DNA of 6,395 nt from JABSOG01 sp041583135 (GTDB taxonomy: Bacteria; Pseudomonadota; Gammaproteobacteria; Enterobacterales; Alteromonadaceae). The DNA lies in assembly GCA_041583135.1 (NCBI GenBank), contig JBFHGJ010000178.1:1-6395 (forward strand). The letters are read 5' to 3'. A model generated the notes under the pieces. That model ran no database searches. It was not told the origin of the DNA and saw only the letters and a list, made by a program, of their open reading frames with translations. Both the position numbers and the translations under genes were made by a program. Below are positions 1-6,395 of the stretch, piece by piece (positions within the stretch are counted from its first letter, which is position 1; each line of letters opens with the position of its first letter).

Positions 1-3000
1 CATTATCAAACAAAATGCGTTGCAGTTGGTTGTCCGAGCTGTCAAACCAGCCTTTAACGGTGATGGTTTCACCGGTGTCTTTGATGCGCAGCACCAAATC
101 CCCTGCCAAACGCACAATGGCGATGTCATTGGCCGTCAAACCACCGGTCAGGGACAAACGGTCCCAATGACTGGGGTTGGCTTGGTCGGTGGCATCAACA
201 TCTTCAATCACATCATGACCATAGCCTCTGGTGAACACATAGGTGTCACTGCCCGCCCCACCAAACAAACGGTCATTGCCCGCCCCGCCATCTAAGGTGT
301 CGTGACCATCGCCACCATACAGTAGGTCGTGGCCAACATACCCCGCGAGGGCATCGTCGCCACCATAGCCATAGAGGGTTTCATTACCACTACCACCACT
401 GATAACATCATTGCCGCTACCACCGGCCAGCACTCTGTCGGCGCTGTCACCGGCAATGGTCATATCGCCATTTTGACTGGTGCTGCTGGTCAGGCTGTAT
501 TGGGTATAGCTGGTTTGTGGCGCATAAGCCGGGCTTGACTGCGAGCTTGACTGAGCCGCACTTTTATTGAGCGTACTGTCAGCGGTAAAGCCACTGGTGG
601 CCATCAAGGTACTGCTTGATGTCAGCCCCAGCGCGGCATTAATCGCATCGGTATTCATCTCATAGCCGTCAGAGAACTCAAGATACTCGATTTTATCCGT
701 TGAGTTTTCCCAATCTCTAAAGAGTACATAGTCATCGTTGTCGAACTGGCTTTGAATAACAAGGTTACCCGGGCCGTTAATGAACATCGTCACATCGGCA
801 TAGGTTAAATCTTCAAAACGAACCCTGTCATCACCATCACCGCCAGAGACATTATCACCTTTGTAACCCTGTCGATAAATAAAGATGTCATTACCCGCCC
901 CGCCGGCCAGCTCATCAGCCACAGCCCAACCGGCCGCAATGTCATAGCCACCATCGATGATGTCATTGCCCGCATCACCGGCCACATTGTCTTCACCATC
1001 ACCACCGAACAGTCTGTCATCACCATCACCGCCGGAAATACCATCATCGCCATCACCACCGTAGAGGGTGTCCGCTCCGGCATTACCATGTATGACGTCA
1101 TTACCCGCCTCGCCATAAAGGGTGTCATCGCCATCACCACCATAGAGGGAGTCATCGTCACCACCGCCATAAATGACATCACGGCCGCCATAACCGAGTA
1201 AGGTATCTTGCCCACTGGTGCCTGTCAGGGTGTTATGCCATTGATTGCCGTTTTGGCCTTGAGCAATGGGCGTTAAAGAGACATCGATATCGTCCGCACT
1301 CATCACGACACCATCGCTAAAGGTCACACTATCGATTTTGTCGCCACCGGCGTTCCAGTTATTAATGCGCACCACATCGGTAAGGTGGTTGCGGTCGGTA
1401 ATTTCCAAATGACCATTGTAAAGATTGACGATGGCGTCGTTGTAGCTCAAATCCATCAACTGAAGGGTATCAAACCCGTCGCCACCAAAGAGGGTGTCTA
1501 AGCCATCACCACGGTAATAGACAAAGGTGTCGTCACCGGCGTTACCATACAAATTGTCAGTACCACTGCCGCCATAGAGGATATCGTTACCGGCATTACC
1601 ATGGAGACCATCATTGCCCGAGCCACCATAGAGGATATCGTTACCGTCTTCCCCTTTGAGTAGGTCAGCGCCACTGTTGCCATAAAGGGTGTCGCTGCCA
1701 AGCCCACCAAAGAGCAGGTCATCACCACTCTCACCAGAGAGGCTATTGTCGCGGTCATCACCAAACAAGCGGTCATCGCCACTGCCTGAGGCAAAGTTTT
1801 GCCCTTCGACTTGGGCCCACAGGTGCTTGTCTGCGCGAGAGGTCAGATGGGCATCAACATCGGCGGCACTTAAGGTGACATCGGCAAATTCAAAATACTC
1901 CATGCGGTCGCCACTGCCATACCAATTACCCACCACCAAGATGTCTGTCGGGCTGGCGTTGTATTTCACCACCAAATTGCGATGCGCATTGACCTCAAAG
2001 GTCACATCACTGAAATTCAACAGCGGATAACTGCCATCAGGCTGCTGCGCCCCTTCAAAGCGCACTTTATCGACACCATTGCCACCATAGACCGTATCTT
2101 GGTCGTTGCCAGTGCGGAAGATAAAGGTGTCATTACCATCGCGGCCATAGAGGTAATTGAGCCCTGCGGTGCCAGTGAGGGTGTTGTGCCACTGGTTGCC
2201 ATTTTCCCCCGCCGCCAACGGCGTGATGGCCTCAGTGATATTGTCAGCGTCCATTTCCACGCCATCGGCAAACACAAGGTGCTCAACTCTGGTTTCTATG
2301 TTGTCCCATTCTCTAATGAACACATAGTCATCATTATCCAGCTGGCTTTCAATGATAAAGTTGCCATTACCATTGATGAACATGGCAATATCGCCATAGC
2401 CCAAATCCTCAAAGCGCACGGTATCATTGCCACTGCCCCCTAAAATGTTATCGCCCTTGTAACCCTGCCTATAAATAAAGACATCATCCCCGGCGCCACC
2501 GGCCAGCTCATCGGCGGCGGCCCAGCCGACCACGCTGTCCACACCTCCATCTAAAGTGTCATTGCCTTCACCGCCCGCTAAGTTGTCTTTACCCTCACCG
2601 CCATACAGCCTATCATCGCCACGACCACCTGAGAGGGCATCATCGCCAATGCCACCATACAAATCATCATTACCGCCATAGCCATAAAGGGCATCATCCC
2701 CACCAAGGCCCATTAAAATCTCATCAACATCACTGCTGCTGTCCCCATGCAGCACATTGGCCCCGGCGATGTCTTTGAGAAGCACTTTAGAGGGGGTTGC
2801 CACCTGCTCGGCGATGCTCAGCACCACGCTTTGCGATACGCCACCCACGGTAATGGTCAGCGGATAGGTATTGGCACTACCCAGTACCAACGGCGCTCGA
2901 CCATTGAGCACATACTGGCCCACCGTGGCGTTGTAACTGAGCTGCAAGGTCCCCGGCAAGGCCGAGCTGACACTCAGGCCACTGATGGCATTGTCTCTGT

Positions 3001-6000
3001 CCTCAAAGCCCGGCAAAATGGCCAAATCCACCACTTGCTGCTCTGAGGCAAGATAAATGGTTGGGGTGCTGCTGGGCATATCACTGGGCAGCGCTATCAC
3101 ATTTTGCACCGTGACGGTAATGTCTTGACTCAGCACGGCCTCACCATCGCGCACCGTGTAAGTCAGGGTGCGGGTATTGTCTGCCCCCTGATAGGCCGGA
3201 TTGACACTGAGCACTTCGCCATTCATGATAAACAAAGGCTCACCATCGCTCGGTGGCGTCTCAAGGGTAATGCTCGCCTGAGCACTTAAGCTGGCTCGGC
3301 CTAGCAGTAAGCTGCTTAAATCCAAGCTGCCGCTTGCTCCCATGACATACTCCGTGGGCTGCGTGTCATTGACAGCAAAAGAGGCCACAGTCAAACGCAA
3401 GGTTTGCACCAAGGTATTGCCAAAGCGGTCAGTGGCGGTCACTTCATAGTCATACTGCGCGCCAAGGGCGCTTTGTGGCGCCGTACCACCGAGCACCACC
3501 AAGGCTTTGTCATTATCGACCACCGTATCCGTACTCAACCACGTAGGGGCGCTGCCACTGCCGGTATACACCAACTGATAATCCATCGGCCCATAGCCAC
3601 TGGCCGCAAAATCCTCAAACCAGTGGTCTAAATCCACGGTGGCGTTGTAGGTCTGTCCTACCACCATTGGCCGCACACTCACGGTCTGTACCTGCGCCTG
3701 CGGGCTGTCCGGCGCCACGCTCGACAGGCTAAAGTGCACCTGTCGGTCTTCTCCTTGATGGGTGACGGTCAGGGTGATGGCGGATGACCCCACCGCCCCC
3801 ACCGTTTGACCGGCCACGGTCGCAAAGTGTAATTGCCCCTCGCTCGGGGTGACTGTAAGCCATGACGGCATGCTGTCGATGCTTTTAAGGGTTGCCTGGG
3901 CCGCATCATCACCGGTGAGTAGCTCGGTTAAATACACCGTGTCTGCGTACGTATCTGCGCCGCTAAGCGCTGCTTTTAACGGTTTCGCATCACTGCGTAC
4001 TTGACCGGCCTCAGCGCCCAACCAATCCAGGCTGGTCTCGCGGCCATTTTCAATGCGAATGGAGCGACGGTTGCCATTGGCATCGTAGGTGTAGCGGGTG
4101 CGGCCGATGGCTTTAATGCCTTGTAGCGCATCTTGTGCCAAGGTCACCATGGTCAACCGGCTTTGGTTGTCATAGGTCATCAGCGAGTATTGCTTGTGCT
4201 GCTGACCAAACGGATTGGTGTACTTGTGCTCTTCTTTGACCAAACGGCCCAACAGGTCATAGTCATATTTGGAGTAACTGCCACTGTCAGTCGGATCGCT
4301 CCCCTGTCCCATACCAGTACTGTCAAATAGGGCTTTTAACTGGCCATTGTCATAATAGTGGTATTCCTTGTTTTTACTGGCCGCTTTGGCCCGTGCAGCC
4401 ACCGCGTCAATGGTACCGTCAAATTGCAGGCCGCGTCCCGGGTTGAAATCAAGGGTTTCCCCTATCAATAGGCCACTGTAGTCATCATACTGATATCGAG
4501 TCACCATACCGGCCAAATCACTAACAGACATCAAGCGGCCAAAGTGGTTGTAAGTCCACCCTAAACTGTCGATAAACTGAAAGCGGCTATCCTCACCATG
4601 GACATTCTTTTCAAACACCTTGCGGCCAAGCAAGTCGTACTGATACGCCTTGGTCACGCCCCCTGCGGTTTTAGAGTAAGTGAGGTTACCGGCGCTGTCA
4701 TACTGAAACACCGATTCATTGCCCGACACGTCCTTTTGACTGATGCGCTGACCGAGACTGTTGTAACTTAACGTGCTGCGCCACACATTGCGCACTTGTG
4801 TATTGCCCTGTTGGTTGCGGGTGCGCACTTCACCGCTTTTAATCACTTGCCCTTTGTGGTCGTATTGCTTGAGCGTCACAAAGCCACCGGCGGTTTTATT
4901 GGCGACATTGCGACCAAAGTTATCGTAATACAGCCTGCGGGTATTGCCCTCACCGTCGGTTTCGCTTATCAGCTGTCCGGCGATGTTATAGTCCCGGTAG
5001 CGGGTGACGCCATTGCCATCAATGCTTTGAATTAACCGGCCGAAGCTGTCGTAGACATTTTCAAACACCGGCTGCTGGTAGCTCACCGCGCCAGTCTCCG
5101 ACACCACTTTAACCAGCGGCCGGGTCTCTCGGGTCATTTGGTTTTGTTTGTCATATTGATAACGGGTCACCTGCCCTAGGGCATCGACAAACTCAATCAC
5201 ATTGCCCCAGCGGTCATAGTGACGCGTTGAGGTGGGTCTGGTGCTGTCATCCCCGGCCACATAGGCCCCTTGCTGCTGCACCACGGTGCGGCCCAATTTA
5301 TCCAACGTGTTGGTTACCCGCTGCACACTTTGCTTATAGCCCGGGGTTTCGGTTTCAACCAAACGTCCTGCCAAGTCATAGTGGTAGGTTTTCATCACGC
5401 CATCGCCACTGTTGGTGCGTATCAGTTGACCGACCTGGTTATACTCGTACACCTCCTCAATATCAGCACTATCTACCAAGCTGACGCCTTGAGCATCTTG
5501 CAACTGCACGGTACTTTTGCCGGTGATATCACCAAAACCATTGTACTGCGCCCACTGAGCACTCGACACTGAAGTCAGTGGCGTTGACACGCCATTTTCC
5601 TCATAAACAAACTCTAGGGGCTTATTTATCCAATCGGCTAGATTTAGGTTTGCTATCTGTTGTTGCGTTACACTATAAGATTCATGACCAAGTGCGCGCC
5701 CTTCTTTGTCATAATATTGGTTGGTGATCTTGACCTTATTGGGACTCAACGCATCTACAGCAACCCACTTTTGTGTACTGCCTAGCAGGTTCACTTGCTT
5801 TTCAATCAGCTCAGGCACGGTGTCACTGGTGGATAAGCTCACACTTTGACTTTGCTTTTGCACACCATTAACCCTCAGGGCTAACTCTATGGTGAGCGTT
5901 ATTTCATCATCGCCCGGTCCTCCTGGATTGAGCAAGGTTGCCGTTGCCACCCCGGTATTGATATCGACCTGTATTTCAACATCAAAAGCATGAGCCTGTT

Positions 6001-6395
6001 TGGTTTCGGGGTTGAAATGCGAGATCTTGTATACACCTTGCGTAGAAGACGGTGTAATCGACATCGGCTCAAGTGATTGATGCTGCTGAACGCCCGTTAT
6101 TGGAGAGCTAGATTCGGCAAACACTATCACATCAACAAAATCAGCCTGCTGATAGGTCTCAACACTGCGCACCTGATTGCCCTGATGGTCATAGGCGAAG
6201 GCGACCTTGTCCATGGTGCCATCATGGGCTCGGCTAAACTGAGCGATTTGCAGACCTTGGCTGTTGTATTGAAAGCGGGAGATGATGTCTTGGCTGTCGT
6301 TGGTCGTGGCCCCGGCCCATTGGCGGGTTTCGCTTAAGTTGCCGTAGACATCGTAACCATAGGTCGTGATGGCCGCAAGCTGCGTGGTCGATTCA
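1..6395 (-). CDS. Giant YD-repeat / cadherin-like / RTX calcium-binding protein, internal fragment (both ends missing)
   Basis: The reverse complement is open without a stop for 2131 codons (first full codon at 6394-6392, last at 4-2), and I translated all of it by eye without finding a frame break. Order: YD repeats (residues 1-83 and 222-784) split by a non-YD insertion (84-221); four cadherin/Ig-like domains (814-1195); an RTX region (1196-2131) of calcium-binding nonapeptides alternating with HCBP-related domains. By family knowledge, RTX blocks bind calcium outside the cell and are usually exported by type I secretion with a signal at the extreme C-terminus; that end is not here. The N-terminus is also missing, so a signal peptide cannot be judged. 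The role is inferred only broadly: an extracellular or surface giant protein, possibly an adhesin or toxin-like protein. No catalytic domain is recognisable. Neighbouring genes are unknown because the gene fills the window. The reading frame and domain classes are certain; the function is not. Confidence 0.95.
2..130 (-). other. HCBP-related domain, last copy in the window (runs to the edge)
   Basis: The segment reads NDIAIVRLAGDLVLRIKD, then GETITVKGWFDSSDNQLQRI, then LFDN, close to the canonical pattern 'DLVIxF..D..I.V.NWF......IE.I.FADG'. It continues past position 1 in the same open frame, so the gene goes on; how far is unknown. Confidence 0.85.
242..451 (-). repeat. RTX nonapeptide block 5
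   Basis: Nonapeptides include LAGGSGNDV, ISGGSGNET, LYGYGGDDA, LYGGDGHDT, LDGGAGNDR and LFGGAGSDTYVF. The Gly-Ser-Asp-Thr-Tyr-Val-Phe end followed by RGYGHDVIEDVD is the normal terminal turn of a roll. It is the last RTX block inside the window. Confidence 0.93.
452..625 (-). other. Ser/Thr/Gln-rich low-complexity linker
   Basis: About 58 residues rich in Ser, Thr, Ala and Gln, for example LTSSSTLMATSG, SAAQSSSQSSPAYAPQ and YSLTSSTSQ. It lacks glycine-aspartate nonapeptides and separates copy B from RTX block 5. It is probably a flexible, possibly disordered spacer; no catalytic motif is seen. Confidence 0.75.
626..931 (-). repeat. Duplicated RTX/HCBP-related module, copy B
   Basis: The module opens GWAVADELAGGAGND, then IFIYRQGYKGDN, one RTX turn (GGDGDDRV), and an HCBP-related segment (about 626-817) with MFINGPGNLVIQSQ, DNDDYVLFRDWEN and YLEFSDGYEM. 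It lies 1596 bases (532 residues) further along than copy A. The synonymous codons differ widely, so the duplication is old rather than recent. Confidence 0.82.
941..1222 (-). repeat. RTX nonapeptide block 4
   Basis: About ten nonapeptides, for example GGDDDSLYG, DGDDTLYGE, AGNDVIHGN, AGADTLYGG, DGDDGISGG, DGDDRLFGG, DGEDNVAGD and AGNDIIDGG. It aligns with block 1 and is followed by copy B of the duplicated module. Confidence 0.93.
1274..1462 (-). other. HCBP-related domain, third copy in the chain
   Basis: Key elements are MDLSYNDAIVNLYNGHLEI, VVRINNWNAGGDKIDSVTF and SDGVVMSADDID. The DKIDSVTFSDG ending matches the D-x-I-E-x-x-x-F-x-D-G signature of this domain class. It is followed by the NGNQWHNTLTGT linker at 1211-1261 and RTX block 4. 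Confidence 0.8.
1463..1786 (-). repeat. RTX nonapeptide block 3
   Basis: About ten nonapeptides, including GSGDDRLFG, SGDDLLFGG, LGSDTLYGN, SGADLLKGE, DGNDILYGG, AGNDILYGG and AGDDTFVYY. The Tyr/Leu-Gly-Gly pattern is regular except for a degenerate turn, DDRDNSLSG. It is one of the longest calcium-binding rolls in the window. Confidence 0.93.
1844..2038 (-). other. HCBP-related domain, second copy in the chain
   Basis: The segment runs LLNFSDVTFEVNAHRNLVVK, then DILVVGNWYGSGDRMEYFEF, then ADVTLSAADVDAHL. The order 'hydrophobic strand, NLVVK, VxxWY, GDRMEYFEFAD' matches the haemolysin-type calcium-binding-related domain. It links block 2 to block 3. Confidence 0.78.
2069..2173 (-). repeat. 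RTX nonapeptide block 2 (short)
   Basis: A short block of about 35 residues with LNYLYGRDGNDTFIF and DTVYGGNGVDKV. It follows a NGNQWHNTLTGT linker at 2162-2209 that recurs almost unchanged at 1211-1261. The G-x-D-G-N-D-T-F motif is the usual last turn of an RTX roll that leads into an HCBP-related domain. Confidence 0.85.
2223..2527 (-). repeat. Duplicated RTX/HCBP-related module, copy A
   Basis: The module opens GWAAADELAGGAGDD, continues with VFIYRQGYKGDN and a short RTX turn, and then an HCBP-related segment (about 2223-2412) with MFINGNGNFIIESQ, DNDDYVFIREWDN and LVFADGVEM. A second copy lies at 626-931. By hand alignment about 65 of 101 residues match copy B. The HCBP-related family is known to sit between RTX blocks in secreted calcium-binding proteins. 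Confidence 0.82.
2537..2746 (-). repeat. RTX nonapeptide block 1
   Basis: Consecutive GG-x-G-x-D-x-L/x type nonapeptides are visible, for example GGDDALYGY, GGNDDLYGG, IGDDALSGG, RGDDRLYGG, EGKDNLAGG and EGNDTLDGG. In RTX proteins each turn of such a beta-roll coordinates calcium and drives folding after export. This block is partner to block 4 in an internal duplication. Confidence 0.92.
2810..3058 (-). other. Cadherin/Ig-like beta-sandwich domain 4, residues 1113-1195
   Basis: This is the last spacer domain before the RTX region. It contains FEDRDNAISGLSVS, similar to the acidic D-x-D-N turn of calcium-dependent cadherin repeats, and ends with TYPLTITVGGVSQSVVLSIAE, a typical closing strand pair. 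It is the most diverged of the four and is called mainly on size, strand pattern and position. Confidence 0.5.
3098..3382 (-). other. Cadherin/Ig-like beta-sandwich domain 3, residues 1005-1099
   Basis: The segment runs from SFAVNDTQPTEY to DITVTVQNV and includes LTYTVRDGEAVLSQDITVTV, a last-strand pattern typical of bacterial cadherin-like or VCBS/Ig-like repeats. It follows domain 2 directly. It lacks a clear PSWL motif, so the subfamily is uncertain. Confidence 0.6.
3383..3664 (-). other. Cadherin/dystroglycan-like domain 2, residues 911-1004
   Basis: The segment starts VVGQTYNATVDLDHWFED, has a central APTWLST motif equivalent to the PSWLTV motif of domain 1, and closes with YDYEVTATDRFGNTLVQTL followed by LRLTVA. 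The ending V-T-A-T-D-x-x-G-N is the classic last-strand signature of cadherin-like and CADG repeats. It is about 94 residues and follows domain 1 after a linker of about 16 residues. Confidence 0.75.
3713..3955 (-). other. Cadherin/dystroglycan-like (CADG or Ig-like) domain 1, residues 814-894
   Basis: It begins after a short linker with a strand-rich segment (DTVYLTELLTGDD), then has the hallmark P-S-W-L-T-V-T-P-x-x-G-x-L seen in bacterial CADG-type domains, and ends in a paired strand (SAITLTVTHQ, then RQVHFSLS). Such domains act as rigid spacers or adhesion modules in long surface proteins. The assignment rests on this motif and the size of about 80 residues; a bacterial Ig-like fold is an alternative. 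Confidence 0.65.
4043..5731 (-). repeat. Main YD-repeat array (RHS/teneurin type, residues 222-784)
   Basis: About 19 YD units are readable, including YEYNQVGQL, YHYDLAGRL, HYDRWGNVIEF, VYDSFGRLIQ, YYDNFGRN, QYDHKGQV, SYNSLGQR, QYDSAGNL, QYDLLGRK, YNHFGRL, YDYDLLGRL and YTYDANGNRRS. The GxVTRYxYD link between units is also present (GQVTRYQYD, GMVTRYQYD, GVTRYRDYN). A stretch around residues 650-680 (near 4350-4440) is not YD-like and has an Ala/Lys-rich segment, AVAARAKAASKNK, that may be helical. In this family the repeats form a long beta-sheet that curls into a cocoon or spiral around cargo. The usual RHS core with its DPxG motif does not follow the last repeat; the chain goes on into cadherin-like domains instead. 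YD assignment is secure; a closed cocoon is not shown. Confidence 0.93.
5732..6145 (-). other. Non-YD, AT-richer insertion inside the YD-repeat region (residues 84-221)
   Basis: About 138 residues with no YD motif sit between two YD arrays. The translation has alternating hydrophobic stretches such as AFDVEIQVDINTGVATATLL and EITLTIELALRVNG, which suggest beta-strands, plus an acidic glycine-proline turn (NPGGPGDDE). The DNA is visibly richer in A and T than the flanking YD repeats, and the AT-rich character continues to about position 5580. It could be a separate beta-sandwich domain inserted into the YD shell, or strongly diverged repeats. I do not recognise the family. Confidence 0.6.
6146..6394 (-). 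other. YD repeats, first segment (residues 1-83 of the fragment)
   Basis: The segment contains YD-type units such as TTYGYDVYGNLSE, SRFQYNSQGLQ and VAFAYDHQGNQVRSVETY, following the pattern Y-[DN]-x-x-G-[NRQ]. These belong to the RHS/teneurin YD-repeat family, which builds beta-sheet shells or stalks in large extracellular proteins. The repeats run off the right edge of the window, so more units probably lie upstream in the gene. They are separated from the main YD array by a non-YD insertion. Confidence 0.88.

Noticed and set aside
20..538. Plus-strand open frames of 91 and 69 codons
   Set aside because: They are antisense to RTX block 5 and the last HCBP-related domain, show no known domain, and arise from the biased codon use of the repeats.
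805..1215. Met/Val-rich 136-residue open frame on the minus strand (and a similar one at 1498-1794)
   Set aside because: It is a shifted reading of RTX nonapeptide codons (GGTGATGGCGATGAC repeats read one base off), which yields repeated V-V-M-A-M-T. The real frame encodes GGDGDDTL-type repeats.
800..1800. Short, regularly spaced DNA repeats (CATCACCACC-like) that could suggest a CRISPR array or tandem repeat locus
   Set aside because: The spacing is about 27 bases, equal to nine codons, and the repeats encode RTX nonapeptides. There are no unique spacers of even length.
1689..2443. Overlapping plus-strand frames of 113 and 153 codons, and a minus-strand frame at 2017-2286
   Set aside because: All overlap the continuous minus-strand gene, and their translations are complements or shifts of RTX and HCBP-related codons with no family resemblance.
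5580..6145. AT-rich stretch considered as a promoter or intergenic gap
   Set aside because: The minus-strand frame stays open through it and the flanking YD repeats are in the same frame, so it is coding.
2747..6337. Several plus-strand frames of 61-100 codons across the cadherin-like and YD regions
   Set aside because: They are antisense shadows; the opposite frame is coherent YD and cadherin-like protein over the same span.

Overview
The whole window is the inside of one very large gene on the minus strand. Reading the reverse complement with codons starting at position 6394 gives 2131 consecutive codons down to position 2 with no stop, and the frame stays open at both window edges. The fragment alone is about 230 kDa. 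The start codon, promoter and ribosome binding site lie beyond position 6395. The stop codon and any C-terminal secretion signal lie before position 1. No other gene, RNA gene, mobile element, promoter or terminator is supported. Long open frames on the plus strand and in other minus frames are shadows of this repetitive coding sequence.

The protein has three parts, N- to C-terminal (right to left on the plus strand). (1) Residues 1-784 (6394-4043) are a YD-repeat (RHS/teneurin-type) region with about 22 recognisable repeats, interrupted at residues 84-221 by a non-YD, more AT-rich segment. (2) Residues 814-1195 (3955-2810) are four tandem beta-sandwich domains of about 81-95 residues that resemble bacterial cadherin/dystroglycan-type (CADG) or Ig-like domains. 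(3) Residues 1196-2131 (2809-2) are a glycine/aspartate-rich RTX region. In it, blocks of calcium-binding nonapeptides alternate with five copies of what looks like the haemolysin-type calcium-binding-related (HCBP-related) domain. An internal duplication and a Ser/Thr/Gln-rich linker also lie in this part.

The likely source is a Gram-negative bacterium, most plausibly a gammaproteobacterium of marine or host-associated habit. This is an inference from the RTX architecture, the moderate GC content and the style of the protein; no marker gene here fixes the taxon. RTX blocks are typical of proteins exported by type I secretion that fold in extracellular calcium. The simplest reading is a secreted or surface-attached giant protein: a YD-repeat shell or stalk, an Ig/cadherin-like spacer, and a calcium-folded C-terminal part. 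Whether it is an adhesin, a toxin or a carrier cannot be settled, because both ends are missing. The YD repeats are not followed by the usual Rhs core and toxin tip but lead straight into the CADG and RTX parts, and this is the most unusual point in the window.
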